This document shows positions 25,705 to 34,922 of a DNA stretch of 64,000 bases, piece by piece; position 1 is the stretch's first letter, and the number at the start of each line of letters is the position of its first letter. A model generated the notes under the pieces. The model was not told the origin of the DNA. It ran no database searches and worked only from the letters and a program-made list of their open reading frames with translations. The DNA lies in NCBI GenBank assembly GCA_018780265.1, contig JADMJV010000010.1, positions 1-64,000 of the forward strand, read 5' to 3'. The position numbers and the translations under genes were made by a program. This DNA comes from a bacterium (GTDB taxonomy: Bacteria; Vulcanimicrobiota; Xenobia; Xenobiales; JADMJV01).

Positions 25705-26910
25705 TCAGGCGCTTGGGTGGGCTTTAGCCAGACCAACTTTGGCCTGATGGAACTGAGCGTAGCTGAGAATTTCGCGGGCCGCCCCCACGCACTCTTGCAT
25801 GACCTTGACGGCTTCGGCAGGTCCGGGTTGGAAAGTTCGGCCCGTCTCCACCAGCATCGAGTAGAGCTGGCGGTTCTGATAAAAATAGTCATCGGAGGTG
25901 CCGTCCACCACCTCGCTCACGGTCTGGCCGTAGTCACGACCCCGCACGCTCTTGATGGCGGCATTCATGCGGCCGTGCAGTTCTTCGTAGAGAGGCAGGT
26001 CCTGGGCGGACACGCCTTCCGGGCGGCGGATCTCCTCGGCGTAGGAATGCCAATCGCACACGAAGCGGATATTGGGGTGGTCGTCCACGACCCCTACTAT
26101 ATTTCTGGTTTCGGGTTCGGACAATGGGGCCGCACCTGGGTAGGTGATAGCGCCCGGTTCACCGGCCACCCACCCGGTGGGATAGTTGCGATTGATGTCC
26201 ACTCCAAACTCGCCGTCGGCGGTAGGCACACGGGTCTTGCGCCACATCCTTTCGTCATACACGGAATAGTTAGCCCCGTCAGGATTGGTCATGGGGGCAA
26301 GATAAATATCCAGTTTCTGGAGCAAATGAGTGTTGGCGACGACCGCCGGGTCCTGGCTGTTGGGGTCGTAGTTGGCCAGTAGCTGCTCGGCCAGCTCCAA
26401 CATAATCATGGGATTGACCAGTTCCCGGGCGTGGGGTGCAGCAAACTGAAAGACGCCGATCTTTTGATCTCGATCCTCCGTCTTGGGTCCCAACCGCATA
26501 TAGTAGAGCGATGCCGGCCCCTGCACTTCGGTGTTTTTTCCATCGTAGCCGGAAGTCTTGTATTCGCGCTCGACCATATCGACCAAATCCGGGTAGCGCC
26601 TGGCCAGATCCTGGCACTTGGAATAGATCTGGGCCGGGGTCAAGTAGGCCGTCACAAAGCCGGTTTGCAGGCCCTGTCCGAGGGCCGCCGCCGCCAGCGG
26701 AGCCGTCCCGGCCAGGGTGGCTGCGGCCGCTGCACCGGCCGCCTTGAGCGCCTGCTTCTTGAGCCGTTTCTTGTGGACTTTGCCTGGGGGCTGGACGATG
26801 CCGTTGAGTCGAGGCGTATAACGGTCCACCGTCTCCGAAACTGTCGCACCCGGGCCAAGCTTCATCGTCGGGTAGGCTTTCCGGGGAGGCATGCAGGCGA
26901 CAATCTTCAC
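25705..26910 (-). CDS. M14-family zinc carboxypeptidase
   Basis: 401 residues. Zinc and catalytic residues are all present: HARE (His160, Glu163), DINRNYPTGW (Asn240, Arg241 of the substrate site), CDWHSY (His288 as third ligand) and VETGRTF (catalytic Glu355). The N-terminal 90 residues are unusual: a basic stretch KVHKKRLKKQALKAAG runs into an alanine-rich segment, perhaps a non-standard export signal or membrane anchor. It lies between the ACIII terminator and the receptor gene and has its own likely promoter. Confidence 0.88.
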   Translation of the reverse strand: MKIVACMPPRKAYPTMKLGPGATVSETVDRYTPRLNGIVQPPGKVHKKRLKKQALKAAGAAAAATLAGTAPLAAAALGQGLQTGFVTAYLTPAQIYSKCQDLARRYPDLVDMVEREYKTSGYDGKNTEVQGPASLYYMRLGPKTEDRDQKIGVFQFAAPHARELVNPMIMLELAEQLLANYDPNSQDPAVVANTHLLQKLDIYLAPMTNPDGANYSVYDERMWRKTRVPTADGEFGVDINRNYPTGWVAGEPGAITYPGAAPLSEPETRNIVGVVDDHPNIRFVCDWHSYAEEIRRPEGVSAQDLPLYEELHGRMNAAIKSVRGRDYGQTVSEVVDGTSDDYFYQNRQLYSMLVETGRTFQPGPAEAVKVMQECVGAAREILSYAQFHQAKVGLAKAHPSA

Positions 26911-26991
26911 CAGGATATCTTCCCACCCGGCCGCCCGGAAATTCTTGCCAGAATGTAAACCCCGGGTGATATGCTTTCAGTTTTTTTTCAG

Positions 26992-27020
26992 AAAAAAAAG
27001 CCCCCGCCTGGGCAGGGACT
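26992..27020 (-). terminator. Intrinsic terminator of the ACIII operon
   Basis: On the minus strand a 10-bp stem (27020-27011 with 27008-26999, two G-U pairs) is followed by eight T residues (26999-26992). It lies 25 nt beyond the actDE stop. Four T residues on the other side could also stop plus-strand transcription. Confidence 0.85.
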
Positions 27021-27044
27021 TTTCTCACCTCGTTCTAGGCGAAT

Positions 27045-28241
27045 CTAGTTAGAGTTTTGCAATTTACGCATATGCAGAACAATGCTGGAGATCTCTTCCG
27101 GGGTCAACTTGTAACCGAAGGGGGGCATTTGTCCCTGGCCGCTGTAGATTCGGAAGTAGAAGAAACCGTCGGACTTGCTGGCGTTGTTGTATTTGGTGCC
27201 AATGGCCGGGGGCTTGGGGGCGCATACTTCGCCCACCTTGCCGTCCCCGCCGCCCTTGGCGCCGTGGCACTGAGCGCAGTTAATGGTGAACAATTTGTCA
27301 CCCCGCTCGAGAGCTTCGGCGGTGGGCTTGACGGGATTGACCCAGTCGGCGATTTCTTTATCGACATCGCCCAGGTGATCTTTCAGGGCATACATTTTGG
27401 GCATGGTGCCCGTGGCGTCCAGTTTGCTTTTGGCCTCAGCAAACATCTTTTGCGTCTGCGGCATAGCCGTCTTGGCTTCAGCACTCTTATCAAACTGCAT
27501 CTTGGCCAGATTGGCCTTGTAGTCGTTAAAAAGGTTCTGGTCGCCGGTGACTTCGTAGCCAATCGCGGCCGGAGGGGCCACCGCCTGCTCGACAGCACCG
27601 GGCATACGCACACTTTGCTGGGGCGCAAACTGGGCGGGTGCCTCGGTACCTTTAATAACGTCCTGCTGGCGCATATTAAACTGGGCACAGCCCGTCAAGA
27701 AGGTCAGCATCATGAACATCACCAGGTAAGACACCACCGAGCGGGCCCCCTGGCCTTCGAGCAACTTCATGGCCCGGTCGGCCGAGCGGCCGCCCACGAC
27801 CAGAGCTACGTAGCCGATGGCCACCGGCATATCCTCTTCCAGAGGCGGAACCAGCGACCGGTACCGGAATGTCTCCAGAAAGAACATAAAGGTGGTGGTC
27901 AGGATAGCCGTGATCATTCCGCATTCGTAGGTCACCAGCATGGTGATAGGAATGGGAATGAGTGGATGTCCGTTGGTGGCGGTAACCGGCGCCCATTCGT
28001 ACTGGGTGTAGGTCACGAAACTAAAGCCGCACAGCACGGCGAGGGCCCACATACACCGCACCACCGGGCGCAGATTCATGGGGGCGTCCCGATGCGGCGG
28101 AATGGGATGTTCGGGCAGCGGATAGGGACTGCGAATCTCGATCTCCTGGGAGTCGAGACCCTCGTCGATCAGGTGCCTGTGAGCAGCCAGAGCGGTGTAG
28201 TGGTCTTCGAATTCGGCACAGACTCTCATAGTGTTCCTCAC
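27045..28241 (-). CDS. actDE: Alternative Complex III subunits ActD and ActE in one polypeptide
   Basis: 398 residues. Residues 1-165 are the ActD (DUF3341) membrane subunit: MRVCAEFEDHYTALAAH, two membrane helices around 65-80 and 98-123, and a ferredoxin-like end (VALVVGGRSADRAMKLLEGQGA). Immediately after comes a third hydrophobic segment ending LTGC at 182-185, which looks like the lipoprotein signal of a normally separate ActE. Then follows the ActE monohaem cytochrome c, with CAQCH at 322-326 and probable Met372 ligand (QGQMPPFG). No stop separates the two. An internal GTG at residue 169 could still give a separate ActE. Starts in an ATGA overlap with actC. Confidence 0.88.
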   Translation of the reverse strand: MRNTMRVCAEFEDHYTALAAHRHLIDEGLDSQEIEIRSPYPLPEHPIPPHRDAPMNLRPVVRCMWALAVLCGFSFVTYTQYEWAPVTATNGHPLIPIPITMLVTYECGMITAILTTTFMFFLETFRYRSLVPPLEEDMPVAIGYVALVVGGRSADRAMKLLEGQGARSVVSYLVMFMMLTFLTGCAQFNMRQQDVIKGTEAPAQFAPQQSVRMPGAVEQAVAPPAAIGYEVTGDQNLFNDYKANLAKMQFDKSAEAKTAMPQTQKMFAEAKSKLDATGTMPKMYALKDHLGDVDKEIADWVNPVKPTAEALERGDKLFTINCAQCHGAKGGGDGKVGEVCAPKPPAIGTKYNNASKSDGFFYFRIYSGQGQMPPFGYKLTPEEISSIVLHMRKLQNSN

Positions 28242-29638
28242 TCACCCGACTGGAAGTAGTTGACTTTGACGCCAGCCACTTCACGCTCAATTTGACGAGA
28301 CTTGGTCTCGGCCAGTTCCCAATACGGGAGAATTGGGAAGATTCGGCAGAAGGTGGTCAGGCCACCGATAACCCAGCCAAAAGTCCCCAACACGATCACC
28401 AACTCGGTAGGACTGATCGCGTAGGGAAGCACGTTGAAGTTCAGCTTGTTGTAGGTCTCCAGACCCGGGATAATGATGACCACGCGCTCGAGATACATAC
28501 AGATGTTGACGATAATCGACAGGATGAACATCGGATAGATGCTGCGTCGGAACTCGATGAAGGCCAGGCACATCAGCGGCACCACGAAGTTGCCGATGAC
28601 CAACATCCACCAATGAGGCGCGTAAGCGCCAAAGGCATTGTAGTAGAGGTAGTCCATTTTGTCGGCCTTGTGGGCGTAGTAGGCGGGCAAGAAGTCGTTG
28701 AAGAAGAGGTAGGCCCAGGCCAATCCCAGCACAAGCCAGACACGGCCCAGCATATCGAAATGAACCTGAGTGATCAACAGTCGGAAGCTTGGATAAGTCC
28801 ACAGCAGGATGCACAGCATCGTAAACACGGCGGCCGTGCCTGAGTAGAGAGCGCCCACGAAGAAGATGGGACCGAAGACCTCAGAGTGCCAACCGGGTAC
28901 CACCTGCATTGCGAAGTCCCAAGATACGATGGTGTGCACCGAGATAACCACCGGCAGAATGATGACCGAGTAAAGGGCGGCAGCCTCTTTGACTCGCTTC
29001 CATTCTTCGGCCGTGCCGCGCCAACCCCAACTGAGCAGGGTGTAGAGCGTTCTCAGCCAGCCTTTCATACGAGGACGGGCGATACCCAGGTCGGGCACCA
29101 TGGTCACGTAGAGGAAGATGACCGATCCGGTCAGGTAGGTCGAGATGGCAAACACGTCCCAGACCAACATACTTTTGAAGTTGGGCCAGAGCAGTCGGTG
29201 ATTGGGGAAGGGCAAACAGTAGTAGGCCACTTCGGTGCGCCCCACGTGGATGAGGGGGAACGAGGCGGCCGCTGGCAGGGTGAACAGAGTGATCACCTCG
29301 GCGACTCGGGTCACCGCTGACTTCCACTCGGCGCCGCACAGTCGCAGCAGAGCGGAAATCAGTGCGCCAGCGTGGGCCACGCCAATCCAAAAAACGAAGG
29401 TGATAATGAAGTAGCCCCAATAGTTGGGAAGGTGCAGCCCGGTTACCCAGAAGCCGCAGAATACCTGACGCGCAAAAGCCACGCCAGCGGCCAGCACCAG
29501 CATCACACAGAAGGCGATCACCAGATTGCTGCGCATCCCGGAGCGACCGATGGGCTCAAAGGAGGCATTGTAGATCTCCGGGATGGAGACCTCCGCTGCC
29601 CGGAAATTTAGATTCTCATGATGGCCGGCTTCGCTCAT
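28238..29638 (-). CDS. actC: Alternative Complex III integral subunit ActC (NrfD-like)
   Basis: 466 residues from the ATG at 29638, which follows GGAGGG with a 4-nt spacer; an ATG 12 nt upstream lacks this. The protein has about ten membrane helices of the NrfD/PsrC type with landmarks WIGVAHAGALISALLRL, FPLIHVGR, YLPFP-like CLPFPNH, and SWDFAMQVVPGWHSEVFGP. ActC binds menaquinol and probably carries protons in ACIII. It sits between actB2 and actDE as in known ACIII operons. Confidence 0.92.
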   Translation of the reverse strand: MSEAGHHENLNFRAAEVSIPEIYNASFEPIGRSGMRSNLVIAFCVMLVLAAGVAFARQVFCGFWVTGLHLPNYWGYFIITFVFWIGVAHAGALISALLRLCGAEWKSAVTRVAEVITLFTLPAAASFPLIHVGRTEVAYYCLPFPNHRLLWPNFKSMLVWDVFAISTYLTGSVIFLYVTMVPDLGIARPRMKGWLRTLYTLLSWGWRGTAEEWKRVKEAAALYSVIILPVVISVHTIVSWDFAMQVVPGWHSEVFGPIFFVGALYSGTAAVFTMLCILLWTYPSFRLLITQVHFDMLGRVWLVLGLAWAYLFFNDFLPAYYAHKADKMDYLYYNAFGAYAPHWWMLVIGNFVVPLMCLAFIEFRRSIYPMFILSIIVNICMYLERVVIIIPGLETYNKLNFNVLPYAISPTELVIVLGTFGWVIGGLTTFCRIFPILPYWELAETKSRQIEREVAGVKVNYFQSGE

Positions 29639-29663
29639 GAAACCCTCCATAACATTACGCTTC

Positions 29664-30410
29664 TCACAGTGCTCCTAGGGCCTCCGCAGTCTTCTGCGGA
29701 CGCAGATAAATGACGTTGGGCGCGGAGTGATACTCGATGGCGCCGATGCGATAGGTCCGCTCCGACTCCGTCTTGATCAACTTGGAGACCACGCTGTTAT
29801 CGTCGTTCAAGTTGCCAAACAACAGCGCGCCCGAAGGACAGGCCTGCACGCAGGCCGTGCGCAGTTGACCATCCTCAGTCGGCACCTTATTGACCTTAAC
29901 GTCGAGGTCGGCGCGACGGATTCGCTGCACGCAGAAGGTGCATTTCTCCATAACGCCCTCGTTGCGCACGGTCACGTCTGGATTGAGTAGATTGCACATC
30001 GACTCGGGCCATTTGGGCTGCACAAAGTTGAACATACGCACATGATAAGGACAGTTGGTGCCGCACAGACGTGTGCCCACACAACGGTTGTAAATCTGGC
30101 CATTGAGGCCGTCGTGCGTACCCACCGAGGCAAATACAGGACAAACCGATTCGCAAGGCGCCGTGCCGCATTGCTGACAGAGCATAGGCACAAACATCGT
30201 CTGTACGTCGGGATACTCCCCGTGGAACATGCGCTCGATGCGAATCCAATCCATCATGCGCCCCATGGCGCTCGCCTCCGCACCTACGGTGGCGATATTG
30301 TTTTCCGAGCGGCAGGCCACCACGCAAGCTTTGCAGCCCGTGCAGCGATCTGCATCCACTACCATCCCCCACTGAACCACACCCCAAGGGGGCTTCTCGG
30401 TACCAGCCAT
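29664..30410 (-). CDS. actB: Alternative Complex III iron-sulfur subunit ActB2
   Basis: 248 residues, with ribosome site AAGGAGA 4 nt before the ATG. Four ferredoxin-type cysteine groups are visible: CTGCKACVVAC, CQQCGTAPCESVC, CVGTRLCGTNC with CTFC, and CVQACPSG. They fit the cluster-bearing half of ActB (DMSO-reductase beta-like). In most described ACIII complexes this is fused to the molybdopterin-enzyme-like half; here it is a separate gene 33 nt downstream of that half. Confidence 0.9.
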   Translation of the reverse strand: MAGTEKPPWGVVQWGMVVDADRCTGCKACVVACRSENNIATVGAEASAMGRMMDWIRIERMFHGEYPDVQTMFVPMLCQQCGTAPCESVCPVFASVGTHDGLNGQIYNRCVGTRLCGTNCPYHVRMFNFVQPKWPESMCNLLNPDVTVRNEGVMEKCTFCVQRIRRADLDVKVNKVPTEDGQLRTACVQACPSGALLFGNLNDDNSVVSKLIKTESERTYRIGAIEYHSAPNVIYLRPQKTAEALGAL

Positions 30411-30443
30411 ACTGTCTCCTTCTCGAGCGCTTTCGATAAATTA

Positions 30444-32699
30444 CTAAAAAGGTAGGATCTCGCGCGGCAGGTTAAACACGCGAATATCCATTGCGGTGAT
30501 CATTTCCGTCTTGTTGAGCTTTTCGATCTTGGCGACTTTATGACCAACCCACCTGGGTTCCCCGGCGTTGGTCATCTCGCCCTTGACCCGGCTCAACGGA
30601 TTGATGCCGCCTTTGCCATAATTGGCATTCGTATAACCGTAGCGGCCAAAAGCTTTGCTGCCCAGACCGAAATTCAGCCCGGACCAACCGCTGAAGTCAG
30701 GGTTTTCTTGACCTACCGGAATGCCGATAGCATCTGGATGCAGCGAAGGCATCGGGAAGGCCGGCCCCACGATGGGCTCGGCGACACCCTCCAGGGTGAC
30801 GCTGATCACATCGTGACGCTCAATCTTCTTCTCTGCGGCCACCGTGCTGTTGATCTCGATCCAGGGACCCCACACCACGGTGGTGATTGGATCGGGAAGC
30901 TCCTGCATCCAGGGGCGGTTACCCAGGCTGCCGTCCTTCAGGGAGAGGGTAGCGAAGGGCACCAGCACGGGACCCGTGGCGACATTTTCGGTCCAGGCCG
31001 AAACACTGGCGGCCTCGATGTTCTCGTAAGGGTTAACACCGGCGGGCAACTTGCCAGGGTCGGCCAGCAGCGGCGGCGGCGTCAGAGTTCGATGCTTGTA
31101 AATATCCCAGTCGAGACTCTCGGCTTGAAACGAGCCGCCACGAGCCAACATGGTTTCCCAAACGCCTTCGGCGGCATCGCCCTTGATAAGGTCGCGAAAG
31201 GTCTTTCCTTTGGCAGCACCGACCGCCGCACCCTCGGGCACGACACCGAGCGAGATAGGGTCCCCCACCTTGACCGCAGCCAAGATGTCGCCCAGCGAAC
31301 GGGCACCCGACCACAACGAGGTGATAGCAGGTTGCTGCACGTTATACACGTCCAGATCGGCACCGGTGATGCGCTGATCGCCAAAGTCCTCGATCCAGTT
31401 GTAAATCGGCACAACCGTCTTGGCCAGGGCCGTAGTCTGATTGGCAAACGTGGAAAAGGCAGTCAGAGTGCCGCCCTTCTTGAGCAGTTCAGCCGGATTG
31501 AGCGAACTGGGCAAAAGCGGAACCACGTCCACATCAAAGGTCCAGATGGCGGCGCAGTTGTTACTTTCCAGATGCTTGATCGCCCCTTGAGTATTGACCA
31601 CCAGATCCTTGGGCACGCCGCCTTTGACGCCCAGCACATTTTCTGGCTCGAAAGTCTTGATCGTGCCGGTCAACAATTTTTGCAGCGCATGAATCACCCA
31701 CACCGACTCAACTCCGTTGGAATAGTTGCCGGCATCACTGTCGGCAATCACCAGCGGGTTCTTGGCAGCGCCCAGGCGAACGGCCAGCTTTTCAATCAGC
31801 CCGGCATCCAGACCGGTAACTTCGGCCACCTTTTCCAAGGAAACGGCTTTAGCCCAGGCCGGCCAGGGGCCTTTGCCTTTGGCCGCCAGCAAATTGCCAA
31901 CCGCCAGTGCGACCCAGCCTTCGCTACCCGGTCGAACCGACAACCAGCGGTCCGAATTGGCCGCGGTCATATTGATACGACTGGACACAGACACCAGTGT
32001 GCCGCGCTCTCGCCCCTTGCCCTGGCGGAACTGCCCGTAGCCCCAATTGGCGTAAACGCTATTGTGCCCCAGGCTCAACAGGTCGCCCCCGAAAGTGACC
32101 ACATAGTCGGCCTTCTCCAATTGATAGTGGGGCAGTTCGGCCTTGCCAGTGAGCGACTTGACAACCTGGCGCTCGGCCCAACGACTGGGATAATCCAAGA
32201 CCCAAATCTTGCCGCCCACCTCTTTGGCCAGTTCGACCATCAGGCCGCCCAGCGTACCCTTGAGATGATGGGTCACGAAGAGAGGCTGTTTGTCGGCCAG
32301 ACTTTTGGTTTTATCCAGAGCGCTGGCGTAAAACTTGCCCCAATCCCTCTCCAGCACGGTACCCTTGGCATCCGCGATGTCATTGAGACGGCTGGGATGG
32401 TAGGCCACCTGCAGAGACGACTGGCCGCGGGCACAGACCTTGCCGCGACTGAGGGGATGTTCGGGAATGCCGTCCACCTTGATGGCGCGACCGTCCGTGG
32501 TCTTGATAGCCACCCCGCAGCCACCACTACACTCGCCACAAGTAGTGGCCCAGTAGAGAGGCTGGCCAGGCAAACGATATTCGGGCATCTGGTATTGCGA
32601 CACCAGATGATGCTCAACATTGCGCTGACAGGCAGTGAGAGCCACTGAGGCCCCCGTCAGCAGTCCGCACTTTAGAAAATTACGACGTGATAGTGACAC
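30444..32699 (-). CDS. actB: Alternative Complex III subunit ActB1 (molybdopterin-oxidoreductase-like)
   Basis: 751 residues from a GTG with GGAGG five nt upstream. The N-terminus SLSRRNFLKCGLL is a twin-arginine signal and LTAC (21-24) a lipobox, so the subunit is probably Tat-exported and lipidated. Cys54, Cys57, Cys61 and Cys89 form the CxxCxxxC-x27-C pattern used for a [4Fe-4S] cluster in molybdenum enzymes. The body resembles a bis-MGD oxidoreductase, which in ACIII has lost the cofactor. Follows actA; a 33-nt gap leads to actB2. Confidence 0.9.
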   Translation of the reverse strand: MSLSRRNFLKCGLLTGASVALTACQRNVEHHLVSQYQMPEYRLPGQPLYWATTCGECSGGCGVAIKTTDGRAIKVDGIPEHPLSRGKVCARGQSSLQVAYHPSRLNDIADAKGTVLERDWGKFYASALDKTKSLADKQPLFVTHHLKGTLGGLMVELAKEVGGKIWVLDYPSRWAERQVVKSLTGKAELPHYQLEKADYVVTFGGDLLSLGHNSVYANWGYGQFRQGKGRERGTLVSVSSRINMTAANSDRWLSVRPGSEGWVALAVGNLLAAKGKGPWPAWAKAVSLEKVAEVTGLDAGLIEKLAVRLGAAKNPLVIADSDAGNYSNGVESVWVIHALQKLLTGTIKTFEPENVLGVKGGVPKDLVVNTQGAIKHLESNNCAAIWTFDVDVVPLLPSSLNPAELLKKGGTLTAFSTFANQTTALAKTVVPIYNWIEDFGDQRITGADLDVYNVQQPAITSLWSGARSLGDILAAVKVGDPISLGVVPEGAAVGAAKGKTFRDLIKGDAAEGVWETMLARGGSFQAESLDWDIYKHRTLTPPPLLADPGKLPAGVNPYENIEAASVSAWTENVATGPVLVPFATLSLKDGSLGNRPWMQELPDPITTVVWGPWIEINSTVAAEKKIERHDVISVTLEGVAEPIVGPAFPMPSLHPDAIGIPVGQENPDFSGWSGLNFGLGSKAFGRYGYTNANYGKGGINPLSRVKGEMTNAGEPRWVGHKVAKIEKLNKTEMITAMDIRVFNLPREILPF

Positions 32700-32711
32700 A
32701 GATTCCTCCGC

Positions 32712-33260
32712 CTAGTAGTGACAAACCGTACAGTCTACGGGGGCATTTTTCGCGCGATGACAGCTGACACACCAGCCCATATGTGGGACCTGGTTCATCT
32801 TGACCACCTGCATCTCTTCCACCTTACCGTGACACTCCACACACTGGAGACCGGCATTGATGTGAGCACGGTGGGGAAACTTGACATGCTCAGGCATGTC
32901 GTAGACTTTGTACCAATTGATTTCTTTCTTTTGCTCCACATACTCTTTCAGGAGCTTCTGGACGTTGGGGCGCTCAATGACAGGCTCTTTGTTCGAGCCA
33001 ACACCCGTCAGATTCTGGTGACAAGACCAGCAATCCGAAATCGACGGCACACCCGCCGAACTTCCCTTGTCCGTACCTCGATGGCAATACTTGCAATCGA
33101 TCTGGCGGGTACCCGCGTGCAACTTGTGATTAAAGGGAAAGGGCTGAGGTTTGACGCGCCAACTAAATTCGTAGACCCCGATAGAAGACACTATCAGGAT
33201 TACGGGAGCCGACAGGACCAGCAACCGTATGCTGGCCAAAAGTTTGTGTTCAGGTGCCAT
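32712..33260 (-). CDS. actA: Alternative Complex III pentahaem cytochrome ActA
   Basis: 182 residues from an ATG preceded by GAGGAG. One N-terminal membrane helix (LLVLSAPVILIVSSIGVYEF) anchors the protein, and five CxxCH haem sites follow: CKYCH, CWSCH, CVECH, CVSCH and CTVCH at the very C-terminus. This is the class III cytochrome c-like ActA that accepts electrons in ACIII. First gene of the operon, 12 nt ahead of actB1. Confidence 0.92.
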   Translation of the reverse strand: MAPEHKLLASIRLLVLSAPVILIVSSIGVYEFSWRVKPQPFPFNHKLHAGTRQIDCKYCHRGTDKGSSAGVPSISDCWSCHQNLTGVGSNKEPVIERPNVQKLLKEYVEQKKEINWYKVYDMPEHVKFPHRAHINAGLQCVECHGKVEEMQVVKMNQVPHMGWCVSCHRAKNAPVDCTVCHY

Positions 33261-33385
33261 TCTGCTCCTCGACTTCTATACTGTTACTCGATCTCTCCGC
33301 CCCAGAAGAGACTTTGTGAAAAATTTCTCAAGGCCCTTTTACAAGATGCCCTTGACTCCTTCTAGCCTGAAAAGTTCACCTCAAC

Positions 33386-33402
33386 TTGAGTTTTTTACTC
33401 AA
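33386..33402. terminator. Weak hairpin between fumC and actA
   Basis: TTGAGT-TTTTT-ACTCAA, a 6-bp stem lying 15 nt past the fumarase stop and upstream of actA. There is no T-run on the minus strand, so it could be an attenuator or operator rather than a terminator. I could not assign a firm ACIII promoter in 33261-33416. Confidence 0.35.
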
Positions 33403-33416
33403 AATTACCACTCGAT

Positions 33417-34823
33417 TCACACGCCAGGGGAGCACATTTTTAGGGGCTGAACGGCCTCGTCAAACTGGGCTTCACTGAGCAAGTTGAGTTCCAGGCACAC
33501 CTGCTTCAGGTTCTTGCGCTCTTTGTGAGCGGTTTTGGCCACTTTGGCGGCCTGATCGTAGCCGATCATGGGCGCCAGGGCCGTTACCAGCATCAAGGAG
33601 TCACCCACATACCCCGCAATTTTTTCCTGATCGGCCTCAATGCCAACCGCACAATAGTCGGCAAAGGACCGACAGGTGTCGCTGAGCAGTCGCACCGAGT
33701 GCAGAAAGTTGTGAATCATCACCGGCTTAAAGACATTCAGTTCGAAGTTGCCCTGGGACCCGGCAAAACCGATGGCAGCATCGTTGCCCATCACCTGAAC
33801 AGCCACCATGGTCATGGCCTCGGACTGGGTGGGATTGACCTTGCCCGGCATAATCGACGAGCCCGGCTCGTTTTCGGGAATGGTCAGTTCGCCCAGGCCG
33901 CAACGCGGACCGGAAGCCAACCAGCGCACATCGTTAGCGATTTTCATCAAAGAACTGGCCAGTGTCTTGAGGGCCCCGCTGGCCATCACCAACGGGTCGT
34001 GACTGGCCAGGGCGGCGAATTTGTTGGGGGCCGTCACAAAAGGCAACCCCGTCAGTTGGGCGATGCGGGCCGCCACCTTGGCAGCAAAATCGGGGTGTGC
34101 ATTCAGCCCCGTGCCTACTGCGGTTCCACCGGCGGCCAGTTCCAGAAGATGGGGCAAGACCATTTGCAGCCGCTCCAGGTCCTGGTCGAGCATGGCCACA
34201 TAGCCAGAAAACTCTTGACCGAGCGTGAGAGGTACCGCGTCTTGCAAATGGGTGCGCCCGATTTTGACGATGCCCTCAAAACGCGTCTGCTTTTCCTGGA
34301 GCACATCGCGCAAGTGAGTCAGGGCCGGTTTCAGTCGCTTCTCCACTTCTTCCACGGCGGCGATGTGCATTGCGGTGGGGAAAGTGTCGTTGGAGGACTG
34401 CGACATGTTTACGTGATCATTAGGATGGACAGGCTTCTTGCTGCCCATCTGTCCGCCGCTCATTTCGATAGCGCGGTTCGAGATGACCTCATTGGTATTC
34501 ATATTCGTCTGAGTACCGCTACCCGTTTGCCAGATACGCAGAGGAAAATGCCCGTCCAATTTGTTCTCAATCACTTCCTGGGCGGCCTGGCAGATCAACT
34601 CGGCCAACTCCGGCTTCAGTAAGCCAAGGTCGCGGTTGACTTCGGCCGCCGAGCGCTTGAGCAGGCCAAAGGCCCGAATCAGGACTGACGGCATCGTGTC
34701 GTCGCCGATGGCAAAATATTTCAGAGATCGCTGGGTTTGCGCCCCCCAGTAGCGGTCGGACGACACTTCGATCGTGCCCATCGTGTCCGACTCCAGACGT
34801 GCGTTTGCTGCTTCTACACTCAC
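33417..34823 (-). CDS. fumC: Fumarate hydratase class II
   Basis: The GTG at 34823 follows AGGAGG with a 4-nt spacer and yields 468 codons (467 aa), matching the usual FumC length. It interconverts fumarate and malate in the TCA cycle. Family landmarks: [33 protein letters not shown], the signature [16 protein letters not shown], and [11 protein letters not shown]. As an iron-free, oxygen-stable fumarase it suits an aerobic host. It lies upstream of the ACIII operon on the same strand, 156 nt away, and may share regulation. Confidence 0.95.
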   Translation of the reverse strand: MSVEAANARLESDTMGTIEVSSDRYWGAQTQRSLKYFAIGDDTMPSVLIRAFGLLKRSAAEVNRDLGLLKPELAELICQAAQEVIENKLDGHFPLRIWQTGSGTQTNMNTNEVISNRAIEMSGGQMGSKKPVHPNDHVNMSQSSNDTFPTAMHIAAVEEVEKRLKPALTHLRDVLQEKQTRFEGIVKIGRTHLQDAVPLTLGQEFSGYVAMLDQDLERLQMVLPHLLELAAGGTAVGTGLNAHPDFAAKVAARIAQLTGLPFVTAPNKFAALASHDPLVMASGALKTLASSLMKIANDVRWLASGPRCGLGELTIPENEPGSSIMPGKVNPTQSEAMTMVAVQVMGNDAAIGFAGSQGNFELNVFKPVMIHNFLHSVRLLSDTCRSFADYCAVGIEADQEKIAGYVGDSLMLVTALAPMIGYDQAAKVAKTAHKERKNLKQVCLELNLLSEAQFDEAVQPLKMCSPGV

Positions 34824-34906
34824 AGGGCCTCCTAGGATAGGTTGGCCGCGCCTTCTTTTTCGAAGGTTCAACTCCTACTCGAAAAGGAGGAGCTATGGTT
34901 AGTGTT

Positions 34907-34916
34907 GAGTATACTC
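34907..34916. promoter_or_regulatory. Palindrome between divergent fumC and a small gene
   Basis: GAGTATACTC, a perfect 10-bp palindrome, 7 bases before the start at 34923 and flanked by GTTAG (34898-34902) and CTAAC (34916-34920). It could be an operator or overlap a -10 (TATACT) for the plus-strand gene. Confidence 0.3.
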
Positions 34917-34922
34917 TAACCC

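Noticed and set aside
27057..28259. 400-codon frame antisense to actDE
   Set aside because: Shadow of a gene with clear DUF3341 and haem motifs; nothing recognisable in the antisense product.
30540..32648. Open frame of 702 codons antisense to actB1
   Set aside because: A GC-rich shadow of a well-supported ACIII gene; its product has no motif and is rich in His, Arg and Gly as expected for antisense translation.
33525..34622. 365-codon frame antisense to fumC
   Set aside because: fumC is certain; the antisense product lacks motifs.
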